Shown one piece after another: positions 17,429 through 26,600 of a stretch of DNA of 64,000 nucleotides. The notes beneath the pieces are model-generated. The model was not told the origin of the DNA and made no database searches. It worked only from the letters and a program-made list of their open reading frames with translations. The position numbers and the translations under genes are program-made. Where the stretch lies: assembly GCA_025353725.1 (NCBI GenBank), contig JANXOF010000023.1, forward strand, positions 62,001 to 126,000. Direction: 5' to 3'. Source of the stretch: Polyangiaceae bacterium (GTDB lineage Bacteria > Myxococcota_A > Polyangia > Polyangiales > Polyangiaceae). Within the stretch, counting starts at the first letter, position 1; every line of letters starts with the position of its first letter.

Positions 17429-17546
17429 GCCTATGGGCTCAAGCGACTTTCGTAGGCATCGGCTGCGTCTTTTCTTCACGGCGCTCGCGCCGCTTGCATA
17501 ATCTCGTTTCCGAGCCTGCCGAGGGCTGCGGGAGAACTTCCATTTT

Positions 17547-18320
17547 ATGCATTACGCGCGTTTCGCTTCCAAGACTGGCTTCGGTACGTTTCTCGGGCTC
17601 GTACTCGTGGCCGCGGAGGCGCGAGCCCAAACGTCCAACGCCGGAACGCCATCTCAACCGCCGCCCGCACTCGGCGTGACGCAAGGAGCCTCTAACCTCC
17701 CGGTCTCTCCGCCAAGCTCGCCGCCGCTACCTGCGTCACCGCCGATCGCGGCTTCGACGCCGGGAGCGACGCCGGAATCGCAGGCCGCAGCGCAAGCGAA
17801 ACTCAACGACCCCGACGACCGAAAGCGCGTTTCGCTTACGTTGAACCCACTCGGGCTCATCATCTCTCGGTACAGCTTTCAAATCGAGGTTCTACCGGCG
17901 GCGCATCATGCGCTAACGCTCAGTCCTTTTTATACGAGTGTCGACGCGAAGACAAACGGAGCAAACCTCGGTTCGTTTAGCGGCTACGGGGCTGAACTTG
18001 GATATCGCTACTACTCTAGCGCGAAAGGGCCAGAGGGTTTCTTTATTGGCCCTTCGTTTCTCTTCTCGTCGTACAAGCAAACATCGATTACGACCGCAAA
18101 TGCACCCGAAAAGTCATTTACGGCGATAGGCGGCGCCATAGACCTTGGCGGGCAGGGCGTCATTGGACCCGGCATCGTGCTGGGCGCCGGCTTCGGACTT
18201 CAATACACAAGAAACAGCGCCGATCTTTTGAATCTCAATGATCTAAACCTCGCGAGCGCCATTATCGCTGGCGGCGGCCTCCGCCCGCGATTCCTGTTCT
18301 CCGTCGGGTTCGCTTTCTAG
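17547..18320 (+). CDS. Outer-membrane beta-barrel protein
   Basis: A 257-residue protein with a signal peptide ending near VAAEARA, then a Pro/Ser/Ala-rich linker to about residue 85, then a C-terminal domain of alternating strands (LTLNPLGLIISRY, ALTLSPFYTSVDA, GYGAELGYRYY) ending in phenylalanine (VGFAF). A terminal aromatic and amphipathic strands are typical of 8-stranded outer-membrane barrels. The specific family is not recognised. Its upstream spacer of 118 bases from the ATPase gene suggests its own promoter. Confidence 0.7.
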   Translation: MHYARFASKTGFGTFLGLVLVAAEARAQTSNAGTPSQPPPALGVTQGASNLPVSPPSSPPLPASPPIAASTPGATPESQAAAQAKLNDPDDRKRVSLTLNPLGLIISRYSFQIEVLPAAHHALTLSPFYTSVDAKTNGANLGSFSGYGAELGYRYYSSAKGPEGFFIGPSFLFSSYKQTSITTANAPEKSFTAIGGAIDLGGQGVIGPGIVLGAGFGLQYTRNSADLLNLNDLNLASAIIAGGGLRPRFLFSVGFAF

Positions 18321-18363
18321 AAATAGGTAGACGACCCAACGAGTCAGTCTCTACGCTCGTTCT

Positions 18364-18903
18364 ATGCGCGCGATACATCTCTCAAAAATCACGTTTCTTG
18401 CACTCGGAGTCGCACTCGGGGTCGCGCTAGGAAGTGGATGTGTGAAAAAGGGGGACGTAACCGAGGCATCTCCCATACTCGTAAGCGTTTCCACGTTTAA
18501 AACTGCGTCGGTAACTCTCACTGCGCCGCCTGAAGCTAACACGGCGGGCCTCTTGAAGGCTTCGTTGATGAGCAAACTCCGCGAGTCGAAGCTCTTTGCC
18601 GATGTCCCCGAGGAAGGCGGCGAGTTAGTGATACAACTAAACGTAAAGTCTATCGACAAGGGAAGCGCCCTTGCTACCCAACTCGCGGGTAACGCCGGTG
18701 CTGCGGAGGTGACCCTGGAAGTCACTTTCATCGCGAGCACGGACAAGAAAACGATCGGGCAGGTCTTCGTGTCGGGAAACTCAAAGCAGGACTCGAGCAC
18801 TACGATAGGCGGTATTGACACGCGACTTGGCTCGGATCAAACCGCGCGGGCCTACGCGGCCGCAGCCGACCAAGTGGTCGAATACCTCTCGAAGCACCGT
18901 TAG
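18364..18903 (+). CDS. Lipoprotein, DUF4410-like
   Basis: A 179-residue lipoprotein with the signal peptide ALGVALGVALGSGC (Cys22). The mature part begins with a short linker and then an alternating alpha/beta pattern: VSTFKTASVTLTAP, LKASLMSKLRESKLFADVP, and LVIQLNVKSIDKGSA followed by LEVTFIAS. This order of a helix carrying LxxxLrexxlFa and paired strands resembles DUF4410-type lipoproteins that assemble with outer-membrane partners. The assignment is by pattern. It follows the barrel gene by 43 bases and may act with it at the outer membrane. Confidence 0.6.
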   Translation: MRAIHLSKITFLALGVALGVALGSGCVKKGDVTEASPILVSVSTFKTASVTLTAPPEANTAGLLKASLMSKLRESKLFADVPEEGGELVIQLNVKSIDKGSALATQLAGNAGAAEVTLEVTFIASTDKKTIGQVFVSGNSKQDSSTTIGGIDTRLGSDQTARAYAAAADQVVEYLSKHR

Positions 18904-18993
18904 TCACGGCACCGCGTTCACCCCTAGCTGGCTCATCACATCCGCGAAGCCGGTGGCTGGGTTGTGCTTAGGAGACCAGGCTAGCCGTGGGCC

Positions 18994-20085
18994 TCAAAAG
19001 TCGAACCAAGGGAGTAAGGTGGCGACTTTGTCGGCAAGCTCTTTCATCGATTCCGCGCGGACTGTCAAATGCCCAACCTTCCTGCCCGACGCGCTATCTT
19101 TGCCATACGCATGAAGATGCGCGCCCTCGATCGCAAGCACCTGCTCGAGCGGAGGCAGCTTGCCAATGGCGTTCAACATCGCGGAACACCCGACCATCCG
19201 CGTTGACCCTAACGGCAGGCCGAGAATGGCCCGCACGTGATTTTCAAACTGACTCGTCTCTGATCCCTCGATAGTCCAATGGCCTGAGTTGTGGACGCGA
19301 GGCGCCATTTCGTTCGTCACGAGCTTGTTACCTAGAACGAAGAACTCAATGGCCAACACGCCGACGTACCCAAGTTCGACGAGAACGCGAGCCGCGTAGG
19401 CTTCGGCGCTAGCTTGCAGCTCAGACGTCCAGGCCGCGCTCTTTGGGGTCGAGAGGCGAAGAATCCCGCACTTATGCTGATTCTCGACTAGCGGCCAGAA
19501 GCGCGTTTCGCCCGTACGGTTCCGAACCGCGAGAATCGACATCTCGCGGTCGAAAGGGACGAAAGCTTCTAGCACGAGCGAAGCCGCGCCGAGTGCCTCC
19601 CACGCGCGCGCAACATCATCGCGCGTGCGGAGGACCCATTGGCCCTTTCCGTCGTAGCCAAAGCGCCGTGTTTTCAACACCGCGGGAAGCCCAAGCGTTC
19701 GCACGGCCGCGTCGAGCTCCTCGCGCGTCGCGACCGCCGCGAACCCTGCCGTTGGAATTCCAAGCGACTGAAAAAACGTTTTTTCGTCGAGGCGGTCTTG
19801 GCTTACCTCCAGCGCTCGCGGCGGCGGGTAGACGTCGACAAGCTCGTTGAGAAACCGCGCCGACCCGACGGGGACGTTCTCGAACTCGTACGTGACAACG
19901 TCGCTCTTCCGGGCGAGCTCACTCAGGCGCTCCTCGTCATCATACGCCCCCACGCGAAGCTGACCGACGTGTCCCGCGGTCGATTCCGCTCCTGGGTCGA
20001 GAAAGACGAAGCGCTGACCGAGCGTGTAACCCGCGAGCGCAATCATGCGTCCGAGTTGCCCACCACCGAGAATTCCAATCGTCAC
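18994..20085 (-). CDS. purK: 5-(carboxyamino)imidazole ribonucleotide synthase
   Basis: A 363-residue ATP-grasp enzyme of purine synthesis. It starts with the family's [19 protein letters not shown], then EFENVP near 68, [31 protein letters not shown] near 142, an acidic patch ([19 protein letters not shown]) and [23 protein letters not shown] split here as [12 protein letters not shown] then [11 protein letters not shown] near 268-290. It makes N5-CAIR from AIR, bicarbonate and ATP, which PurE then converts to CAIR. Its ATG overlaps the purE stop by 4 bases (ATGA), so purE and purK are translationally coupled. Confidence 0.95.
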   Translation of the reverse strand: MTIGILGGGQLGRMIALAGYTLGQRFVFLDPGAESTAGHVGQLRVGAYDDEERLSELARKSDVVTYEFENVPVGSARFLNELVDVYPPPRALEVSQDRLDEKTFFQSLGIPTAGFAAVATREELDAAVRTLGLPAVLKTRRFGYDGKGQWVLRTRDDVARAWEALGAASLVLEAFVPFDREMSILAVRNRTGETRFWPLVENQHKCGILRLSTPKSAAWTSELQASAEAYAARVLVELGYVGVLAIEFFVLGNKLVTNEMAPRVHNSGHWTIEGSETSQFENHVRAILGLPLGSTRMVGCSAMLNAIGKLPPLEQVLAIEGAHLHAYGKDSASGRKVGHLTVRAESMKELADKVATLLPWFDF

Positions 20086-20807
20086 GTCACGCGCCTCAGC
20101 GTTCCGTCCGCTTCACTCTCGGTCGGCCCTGGCGCCGTCTCGGCCGCCTCTGGCGCCACGCGCGGATCAGGCTGCGAGAGCACCTTCGCCGTCTGGTCGT
20201 CGCGATGCCGGGCAAGGGCTGCGCGAACCACGGTGTCCTGCCGAGCTAGGATTGCGGCGGCAGCGAGAGCCGCATTGACCGCCCCGGCGTGACCAATCGC
20301 AAACGTCGCGACGGGAATTCCAGCTGGCATCTGCACGATCGACAAGAGCGAGTCGACGCCTCGGAGGACCTTCGACTCGATGGGGACACCGAGTACGGGA
20401 AGGAGCGTTTTCGAAGCCGCCATGCCTGGCAGGTGAGCCGCGCCCCCCGCCCCCGCCACGATCACATGAAGTCCGCGTGACTCCGCCGTGCTGGCGTACT
20501 CAAACAGGAGGTCCGGCGTGCGATGTGCCGATACGACTTTCACCTCGAATTCAATCCCTAGCGCTTCGAGGGTCGCTGCGGCGTGCGCCATCGTCGACCA
20601 GTCCGACGCGGAGCCCATGATAATCCCTACTCTGGGTGATAAGTCTCGAGCTCGAGACTCAGAATGAGCCGTATGAGCCGTATGAGCCGTATGAGAATGA
20701 GGCGAACTCGCACCACCTCCGGACGTTCCCGCTACTTCGCGCATTTGGGGCTCAGAATACGAAAGATTGGACCGTTCGGATATCGTCGAACCCACCTTGC
20801 TCGTCAC
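20082..20807 (-). CDS. purE: N5-CAIR mutase with unusual N-terminal extension
   Basis: The catalytic core (from about residue 58) is a typical class I Pur[52 protein letters not shown], and [16 protein letters not shown]. The full 241 residues include an extra ~57 residues at the N-terminus with a TAHTAHTAH tract and a region carrying a perfect 18-base palindrome, and about 35 extra residues at the C-terminus. No usable start codon lies just before the core, and ATG 20807 overlaps the lysR stop by ATGA, so the long form is probably real. It works with PurK in the same operon. Confidence 0.9.
   Translation of the reverse strand: MTSKVGSTISERSNLSYSEPQMREVAGTSGGGASSPHSHTAHTAHTAHSESRARDLSPRVGIIMGSASDWSTMAHAAATLEALGIEFEVKVVSAHRTPDLLFEYASTAESRGLHVIVAGAGGAAHLPGMAASKTLLPVLGVPIESKVLRGVDSLLSIVQMPAGIPVATFAIGHAGAVNAALAAAAILARQDTVVRAALARHRDDQTAKVLSQPDPRVAPEAAETAPGPTESEADGTLRRVT
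20642..20659. repeat. Perfect 18-base palindrome in purE
   Basis: The 18 bases AGTCTCGAGCTCGAGACT equal their own reverse complement. They sit in the part of purE that encodes the non-conserved N-terminal extension, right next to the 9-base tandem repeat. It could be an RNA hairpin or a protein-binding site inside the operon, or a by-product of low-complexity sequence. Confidence 0.75.
20664..20696. repeat. 9-base tandem repeat, unit ATGAGCCGT
   Basis: Three exact copies of a 9-base unit at 20664-20690 and a partial fourth copy. In the purE frame on the minus strand each unit encodes Thr-Ala-His, giving TAHTAHTAH. Because the unit is three codons, gain or loss of copies would not shift the frame. 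Confidence 0.9.
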
Positions 20808-21769
20808 TTCGTGCTCGGGCGCCTGAGGGCCAAGAGGGGGTCCGAGCTCGCCATCGCCTTCAACGTGACACGCAGGGCAGACACAAAGGCGGTTCGCACA
20901 CGCGCCGCGACTCGGTCGACGTTGCAGGCGAACGTAAGCGGTTCCACGACATCGTAGCCCTCGATGGTGATCTCGACGAGTGCGCCCGTCGACAGTAGCC
21001 GGCGCGCCGCGATGGTAGGGCCGAACGCAAGCTGCTCGGTTTGAGCGGCGAGCTCGAGACCGACAAGAAAGGTCTGCACCTGATGACCTATTTTGCGCAA
21101 AGAGCGAGGGAGCGGGAAGTCGTCGTGAACCGGAACGACCCTCCCCTGTTGCTGAAAAATAGGCATCACGAACGGAATGTCCGTCAGTCGGTCCACGGTG
21201 ATAGGCCCTTGCCCGAGCTTGTCACGCAGTGAAGGCTTGGCGAAAAGTCCGCGCCGAAGCTGGCCAACTTGCTCCGTAACCCAGCTGGCCGGGAGGTGCT
21301 CGCCACCGCCTGGGATAAGAAGAACGTCGAAGCCATCATCTTGTGCACCCGCACGCAAGAGCGACGGCGGTAGCTCGAACGAGCGAATCCGTACATCGGG
21401 CGCCGCTTCGCCGAGCACGGGCAGCAACGACGTCTGGAGGTAGGACGGCGCGCCAAGGGTGAGTTCGGCTCCGTCGGGGCTCGTCGCACGCGCCACCTCG
21501 AGCTGCACCACGACAGCCTCGAGCGCGGGAGCGAGCAATCGCCCGGCTTCGCTCAGGACGACGCCGCGGCTCCCGCGGTCCACAAGCTTTCGCGCGAAGT
21601 GCGTCTCGACGCGCGTGATGGCCTTGCTGACTTGGGAGGGCGTCACCCTTCGCTCGCGAGCAGCCGCCGTCAGGGACGAGCTACGAACGACCGCGAGAAA
21701 GGTCAGGAGATCTGCGACGCGGAGGTCCGCGACATCACCGTGAGGAACCGCCACGCTGCCAGCATGCAC
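20804..21769 (-). CDS. LysR-family transcriptional regulator
   Basis: A 321-residue LysR-type regulator. Residues about 18-78 form the winged helix-turn-helix: [39 protein letters not shown], then [17 protein letters not shown]. The remaining ~230 residues form the co-inducer domain ([20 protein letters not shown] and later segments). It is the first gene of an operon with purE and purK, with ATGA overlaps at both junctions. LysR genes usually face away from their targets, so location inside the operon is unusual. A purine-related effector is an inference from neighbours only. Confidence 0.9.
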   Translation of the reverse strand: MHAGSVAVPHGDVADLRVADLLTFLAVVRSSSLTAAARERRVTPSQVSKAITRVETHFARKLVDRGSRGVVLSEAGRLLAPALEAVVVQLEVARATSPDGAELTLGAPSYLQTSLLPVLGEAAPDVRIRSFELPPSLLRAGAQDDGFDVLLIPGGGEHLPASWVTEQVGQLRRGLFAKPSLRDKLGQGPITVDRLTDIPFVMPIFQQQGRVVPVHDDFPLPRSLRKIGHQVQTFLVGLELAAQTEQLAFGPTIAARRLLSTGALVEITIEGYDVVEPLTFACNVDRVAARVRTAFVSALRVTLKAMASSDPLLALRRPSTK

Positions 21770-22107
21770 TAGGCTGGGGTTTCGATCGAGATCCGATAAG
21801 TGTTCCGACCCCTCGACCGTGTGCGGGTGTCACGAACCCCTAGGCCTAGGCCTAGGTGGGGGGCGCTGACCGCGCTTTAGGCTTCCCAATGATCCAGAGC
21901 TCTTGCGAGATGGCTGGGCGTGCACACTGAGCGACCATTTGCCCTCCGGGTTCATTCACATAAGGGGATCATGAATCCGCGATTCACGAACCGAGAGACC
22001 GGAACAATACTTAGCGTAGGGATCCCGCACCTAGGGGTCAACACGAAGAATCGTTCAAAACCGCCGGAAAGTGGGCCATTTGGAGGCAATGTTGGCACAG
22101 CCTGAGC
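21770..22107. other. Divergent promoter region lysR-purEK / pglZ-like
   Basis: A 338-base region without a convincing gene between two divergently transcribed units. It has a perfect 18-base palindrome at 21839-21856 and lower GC than the flanks toward 21940-22080, as expected of a promoter region. No clear -35/-10 pair was picked out. Confidence 0.6.
21839..21856. promoter_or_regulatory. Palindrome CCTAGGCCTAGGCCTAGG
   Basis: Three copies of CCTAGG in a row make a perfect 18-base palindrome, with flanking CCCC on the left and a near-complement GTGGGG on the right. It lies about 70 bases upstream of the lysR ATG and about 250 bases upstream of the pglZ-like gene. An operator for the LysR protein is possible, although classical LysR boxes are T-N11-A, so the role is inference. 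Confidence 0.55.
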
Positions 22108-23643
22108 ATGCAGGAGAACGGACGCACGCCGCCGCTTCCCGCCGAGCACCACGCCGGCATCGCCTTGCGCCCGCCGCTCGACGGTAGCCTTTCGTTCGTC
22201 AGCCGCGAAGCTCGTACAGAGGCAACTGCCGAGCTTGTCGCTCGGGGGGCACTCTTGGTTGAGGTTTCCAGTCCGCCGGCCTCCGTACGGGGACGACTCA
22301 CGGACTATCTCGATGAACAAATCGAGCGAGAGCTTGGCATCCGGGGGGCGAAGCCGTCGTATGACACGCCGTGGAGCGCAACGCAGGGCAGCACGGTGCA
22401 ACGACTTCGAGATCAACTCGACCGAGCACGCGCGGTCGGCTCAACAGGAATTGCCCTAAGCGTCGGCACACTCGCCCAGCTCGCCGCGCCCTCACTTACC
22501 CCGGAAGATAGCGCGACGGTTCGTTCTCTTGCGACCTCCTCCGAAACGAATCCGCTCGCGGTTCTCCTCGACGAAGGAGACCTACGGCTCAACGGGTATT
22601 TCGATTCGAGGGCACTTTCTACGTTGCTTCCAAGCGTCGACATCCAGCGAGTCCAGGGGACCGAGCGAACACTCGTGCCGCCTTATGAGACGGAGACCGT
22701 CGTGGATGCTAAGGTGGCCGAAAAGGGAGAGCACCGAGCGACGATCGCTGCAAGTCCTCTCGACGCCGCGCGTGTCCGCGCAACGGTAGGAATACCCGCT
22801 CGCAGTCAAAGCGACATGTGGCGCTCGTGGGTCGTTCAGCTCGAGGCGGCTCGCGGTCCGCAGCCGCTCAGTGCCTTCGAGCGCCTTTTCGTGTCGAGCT
22901 ACATGCCGCTCGAAACCGCGCTCGCGGAGGGGCTCAAAGACCCCCGCGCGATGCGTACCCACGACGCATTTCGCGCGGCGTTCGAGCATATGTACACGGA
23001 TGCCTTCGCCACGTTCGGCGCGACGGGCCGGCGACCGCGACTGGTCATGGACGCCTTCGACGTCGCCACGAACCATGCTCGCTTGCATCATGCACGTACC
23101 ACACACGTCCTCGTTGTCGACGCGATGCGCTACGACTTAGGAGTGATCGTGCGCGATCAGATAGCGCTCCACGCGCGAGCAGGCGTCGCACTTACTAGCG
23201 AATCCCTCCTCTGGAGTGCGCTTCCCAGCACCACGTTTCGTCAACTCGAGACGCTCGCACGCGGAATGGATGCGTTGCGCGCGCCTTTAGGCGACGAGGA
23301 TTCGGATTCTCTTCGCGGCCGAAGTACCGATACGGTCCGCCGAATGCGCGTCGGTTCACGTGAGCTCTACACGCTCGACGCCGTCCCCGCGATGCTCGCC
23401 GCACTCCCCGCGCCTTCCGCCTCCGGCGCGGCGCATGTCGTCGAGGCGCTGCGTGAAATCGGCGAAAACGTGGCCGTCACGCTCCTGCGTCACCTCACGA
23501 CGCTCGCACCACGCACGCTGCTCCTCGTGCTCGGCGACCACGGCTTTACTGTCGACAAGCGAGGCAACGTCACCCACGGCGGCGCGACGCCCGAAGAAGT
23601 GCTCGTCCCGTGCTTCGCGTACTTCGTCGGCGAGCTTCACTAA
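22108..23643 (+). CDS. Orphan PglZ-domain protein
   Basis: A 511-residue protein. The C-terminal ~200 residues carry a PglZ domain of the alkaline phosphatase superfamily: THVLVVDAMRYDLGVIVRD near 330 with a likely metal-ligand Asp, SALPSTTFRQLETLARG with a possible nucleophile Ser/Thr, LLVLGDHGFTVDKRG near 475, and THGGATPEEVLVPCF with a ligand His near 491. PglZ proteins occur in BREX phage defence, in PorX-type regulators, and alone. Here no BREX genes (brxC, pglX, brxL) and no receiver domain are present. The N-terminal half is unrecognised. Start ATG 22108. Confidence 0.8.
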   Translation: MQENGRTPPLPAEHHAGIALRPPLDGSLSFVSREARTEATAELVARGALLVEVSSPPASVRGRLTDYLDEQIERELGIRGAKPSYDTPWSATQGSTVQRLRDQLDRARAVGSTGIALSVGTLAQLAAPSLTPEDSATVRSLATSSETNPLAVLLDEGDLRLNGYFDSRALSTLLPSVDIQRVQGTERTLVPPYETETVVDAKVAEKGEHRATIAASPLDAARVRATVGIPARSQSDMWRSWVVQLEAARGPQPLSAFERLFVSSYMPLETALAEGLKDPRAMRTHDAFRAAFEHMYTDAFATFGATGRRPRLVMDAFDVATNHARLHHARTTHVLVVDAMRYDLGVIVRDQIALHARAGVALTSESLLWSALPSTTFRQLETLARGMDALRAPLGDEDSDSLRGRSTDTVRRMRVGSRELYTLDAVPAMLAALPAPSASGAAHVVEALREIGENVAVTLLRHLTTLAPRTLLLVLGDHGFTVDKRGNVTHGGATPEEVLVPCFAYFVGELH

Positions 23644-23814
23644 AAGCGTGCGCGACACGTCGCGCCTTGCCAGCGTCTTACCAGGCGCGACGGCGTTTCG
23701 AGCGGCGGCCAGCCTCCGCAGAATTTCGGATTGCCATCCTTCGCTCGCCGACCCGGCAACTCCTCGCGTGCAAACCGTAAGTCGCTAACGTGGCCGACTC
23801 ACCTCCAGCCGGAC

Positions 23815-24327
23815 TTAAAAATTTCTTACCCAGCAATACTTCTTCACTCCGGGACTTGGGTCGCTAAATGAACTGTTGTTGCATGCGACCTCGTTCGGAA
23901 CAAACGTTCGGTCTGAATATTTTCCGTTCGCTCCATACCGAACATACCGAGTCTGACCACCGAACGAGCATTTACCGTCTTCGTAAGCGCAAAGGCTCCA
24001 TCGCGACGGCTCTTGATCTTGTGGCGCGACTGAATCCTTGAACCAACAACGCTTCCCAACACCATAATTAGGGTCACCAAAAGTCTGCTTGTTGCAAGAT
24101 ATTCCGTTATAAACCAAAGTCCTGTCGGAATATTTTCCATTCGCTCCGTATCGAACGAATTTGGTTTGCCCACTAAACCCGCAATAGCCAATTTCGCCGG
24201 CGCACTCGGTCCACGACTCCGCGACTTCCAGGGCGCTCGATTGCTCTACTTCGCTGTCGGTGGTGCCGTCAGCACTGCAGCCAGCGACGGCGAACAAAAC
24301 GGTCATTGCGAGCGTTAACTGCTTCAT
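23815..24327 (-). CDS. Lipoprotein with two YGANGKY repeats
   Basis: A 170-residue lipoprotein; the ATG at 24327 is preceded by a strong purine-rich site (GAGGAAAGAGAG) and begins MKQLTLAMTVLFAVAGC with Cys17 as lipid site. The mature protein is two tandem domains of about 55 residues, each with ECAGEIGYC or LCAYEDGKC, a G-T-(K/R)-(F/Y)-V-R-YGANGKYSDRT segment, a C-N pair and FGDPNYGVGKRCW or FSDPSPGVKKYCW. Four Cys per domain suggest disulfides. Similar single modules occur in secreted carbohydrate-active proteins, so surface binding is plausible. Base composition is AT-richer than neighbours, a possible sign of transfer. Confidence 0.8.
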   Translation of the reverse strand: MKQLTLAMTVLFAVAGCSADGTTDSEVEQSSALEVAESWTECAGEIGYCGFSGQTKFVRYGANGKYSDRTLVYNGISCNKQTFGDPNYGVGKRCWFKDSVAPQDQEPSRWSLCAYEDGKCSFGGQTRYVRYGANGKYSDRTFVPNEVACNNSSFSDPSPGVKKYCWVRNF

Positions 24328-25067
24328 GAGCTTCTCTCTTTCCTCGGTATGTGAAGCCGACCCTCGACCGGCGCGACGGCGCCGTGAAGGTCTCGCTTCC
24401 CTGCGATGAGTTAGGCAGGAGCACAAACTGCGCCGCCCTCGGTCACCGGAACCGAGAAGAACACACGCCCAGCTAGCTCGCTCATATCTGGAAAATTCGC
24501 CTCAAACGCCTGATAACTGGCCCCGTGTGCGCGCTTTCACACGCTTCACAAAACGGATCAGTTTCTCAGGCCGGTGGGCACTCATTCCTCCACGGCGTAA
24601 GTCTCGCTCGGCCGGACGGCGACATAAAGCCTGTTTCGTCCACCCTTCTGTCCTCACATCATTTGAAAACTTAGCGATACAGCAGCGAAAACCCGACATG
24701 AGACTACCGTGCACAAACCACGCGAAATCGAGCGATGACCTCAGACTTAACGGTAGTGCTAGACAACTGTCGACGGCGCCCTTCTTCGAATCGTTACGTC
24801 CGGTCTAATCAAGACCGGTTCAATCGAGCCCACGGTGACTTTCATCAGCGACACGAGGAGAAAAATGGGAGCATCGATTCTATGTCAACGCGAGTGAACG
24901 GGGTACATCAGGTACAACGACCTGATGGCGTGACGGTCGGAGAGCGCCGAGAAAGATTTAGCGGTGGATACCTCCTGGCGTCTGAGAAAGCTCACCTTGA
25001 ACCGAGTCGGGGCGACCTTACAAACCCGTACAAGGGGGGCCTTTCACGCCGAGCAGCACCCGAGCTC
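24328..25067. other. 740 bases without a supported gene
   Basis: The region between the divergent repeat lipoprotein and the haem lipoprotein has short open frames only. Base composition is lower in GC than the rest. A frame runs into the next gene from 24735, but its N-terminal 110 codons have no protein-like pattern and a good lipoprotein start lies at 25068. I see no RNA gene or clear terminator here. Confidence 0.5.
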
Positions 25068-25478
25068 ATGGATCGCGTAGGTTTTATGGCACTCACCGCA
25101 GCAGTTGCCTTCGGCACGTTAGCGTGCAGTTCGCACGACGCCCAAGACCAACCCCCGGCAATTGCCATTGGTCCGGAAACGAAGGCGACGTGCCCGACAG
25201 TGCAGACGTTGACCTCAGCAAACTTCGGCTCCGCATTTATTAGCAAGTACTGCCTCCGCTGCCATAGCGCTTCGGCACAAGGGGACGCTCGCAATGGCGC
25301 CCCGAGTGATCACAACTTTGACCTCGCCAAGGACATTCGCGCACTTGCTAGTCATATCGATCAGTATGCCGGCTCGGGTCCCGCAGCGACGAACATGGAT
25401 ATGCCGAATATCGATCCGAAACCAACCACCGAGGAACGGCGCAAACTGTCTGAATGGCTGGCATGCGGCGCTCCGTGA
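25068..25478 (+). CDS. Small cytochrome c-like lipoprotein
   Basis: A 136-residue lipoprotein from ATG 25068: MDRVGFMALTAAVAFG then lipobox GTLAC. The mature part has a haem-binding CLRCH near residue 65 within FISKYCLRCHSASAQG, and a later MDMPNIDPKP whose Met could be the sixth haem ligand, as in short c-type cytochrome or planctomycete-type domains. A Cys near the end (LACGAP) is unpaired. It may carry electrons at the membrane surface. An ATG 18 bases further in is also possible. Confidence 0.75.
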   Translation: MDRVGFMALTAAVAFGTLACSSHDAQDQPPAIAIGPETKATCPTVQTLTSANFGSAFISKYCLRCHSASAQGDARNGAPSDHNFDLAKDIRALASHIDQYAGSGPAATNMDMPNIDPKPTTEERRKLSEWLACGAP

Positions 25479-25736
25479 GGAACGCTCCCGCCGGGAGGGG
25501 TAAGCCTTGGCAACAACGCCTGACGACAACTTCTCTCCCGACTGTCAGGGACGCCGCCTCCGCGTGCCGGAAGTTCGAGGCTTGCCCCGATTAAGTCTGC
25601 ACAGTACCGCTATCAAATAACTGCAAAACCGTCTCGTACAGGCGGCTCCTGTAGAATTCAAACCGCCGCATCTTTTTTGGCGACCCGAAGGCGAGGCGCG
25701 CGCGATGCCTTTCCGCCCTCAGGGCGACGCCGCCTG

Positions 25737-26600
25737 CTACGGGCTCAGGGCGTCGAAAACAGGTACAGCCCCTGGTGTTTCGGTCGGATTTGCCCCATTG
25801 AACGTTGCTTCAAGGCCGGCTTGGTTTGCAGGTTGGGTGAACCGGAACGCCTGGACGGAAGTCGGCGTTGAGATGCCATCGTCGGTATAGATTTCGACGT
25901 TGTAGGTCACGTCTGCCTCAATCATTCCGGGGACGAGTACCTCGACTTCGGGCGTAGTTATGACCGGAACACGGTACATCGCCACTACCCGCTTTGTGCT
26001 TGCGTCGCCTACTCGTACCTCTACGCGCCTGCCCTGAAATGCTTCCATCCGGCGCAGATGCACGAGGGCTGGCTTGCCAAACTCGGTCGGAGGCGTCGGA
26101 GTGTTGAGGTTTGTGAAGGAAGTATTGTGGTCAAATGTAATGACGTAGGCACCAACGTCATCGAGGGCCTTGTCGTCGAGTGGCAATCGCCACGAGTGGT
26201 CAAGCCGGGTGTCTGGGCGCGGGTCGTAGGCGCCGGAATTGTCATTGTCGGCGAAGAAGTCGAAACGGAAGGGCCCGTTCTGTTTTGGCACCGCGCCTTG
26301 GACGAAGAAGGTCGCCGCGGGGCCGCCAAGCGGGACGATGAAGCCCCGTGATTGAATGACATTGGCGTTGTCTACTACGCGATACTCAAAGCGCTGCTTA
26401 ACGTGAGGCGTCATGCCGCGAATATTGACGCGCAGGTCGAAGAAATTCGTCGGGGCGAGCGCTTCGGCCGGCTCGAAGCGTTCGAGGTCAGTGACGGCAA
26501 AACAAGAGGTCGAAGGGACGATGAGGAGGCAGGCGCGAAGCACAAATGCGCACAATCGGCCGTTGGGACGTCGATTTGTCGGATTACCGCGAAGGTTCAT
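25737..26600 (-). CDS. Lipoprotein, hypothetical, beta-rich
   Basis: A 287-residue protein with an N-terminal signal and lipobox PSTSC near residue 33. The mature region is beta-strand rich: FFDLRVNIRGMTPH, RFEYRVVD, PFRFDFFADNDNSGAYDPRP with a calcium-loop-like acidic run, and VEVLVPGMIEADVTYNVEIY. No family is recognised; it looks like one or two immunoglobulin-like domains. Its start overlaps the upstream PEGA gene stop by ATGA (26597-26600), so the two are coupled. Confidence 0.65.
   Translation of the reverse strand: MNLRGNPTNRRPNGRLCAFVLRACLLIVPSTSCFAVTDLERFEPAEALAPTNFFDLRVNIRGMTPHVKQRFEYRVVDNANVIQSRGFIVPLGGPAATFFVQGAVPKQNGPFRFDFFADNDNSGAYDPRPDTRLDHSWRLPLDDKALDDVGAYVITFDHNTSFTNLNTPTPPTEFGKPALVHLRRMEAFQGRRVEVRVGDASTKRVVAMYRVPVITTPEVEVLVPGMIEADVTYNVEIYTDDGISTPTSVQAFRFTQPANQAGLEATFNGANPTETPGAVPVFDALSP

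Noticed and set aside
22108-23643. BREX defence system
   Set aside because: Only a PglZ domain is present; no brxC, pglX, brxL or brxA-like genes are near.
25485-25500. Stem CTCCC-GCC-GGGAG after the cytochrome-like gene as a terminator
   Set aside because: Stem of five pairs with no following T run; too weak to call.
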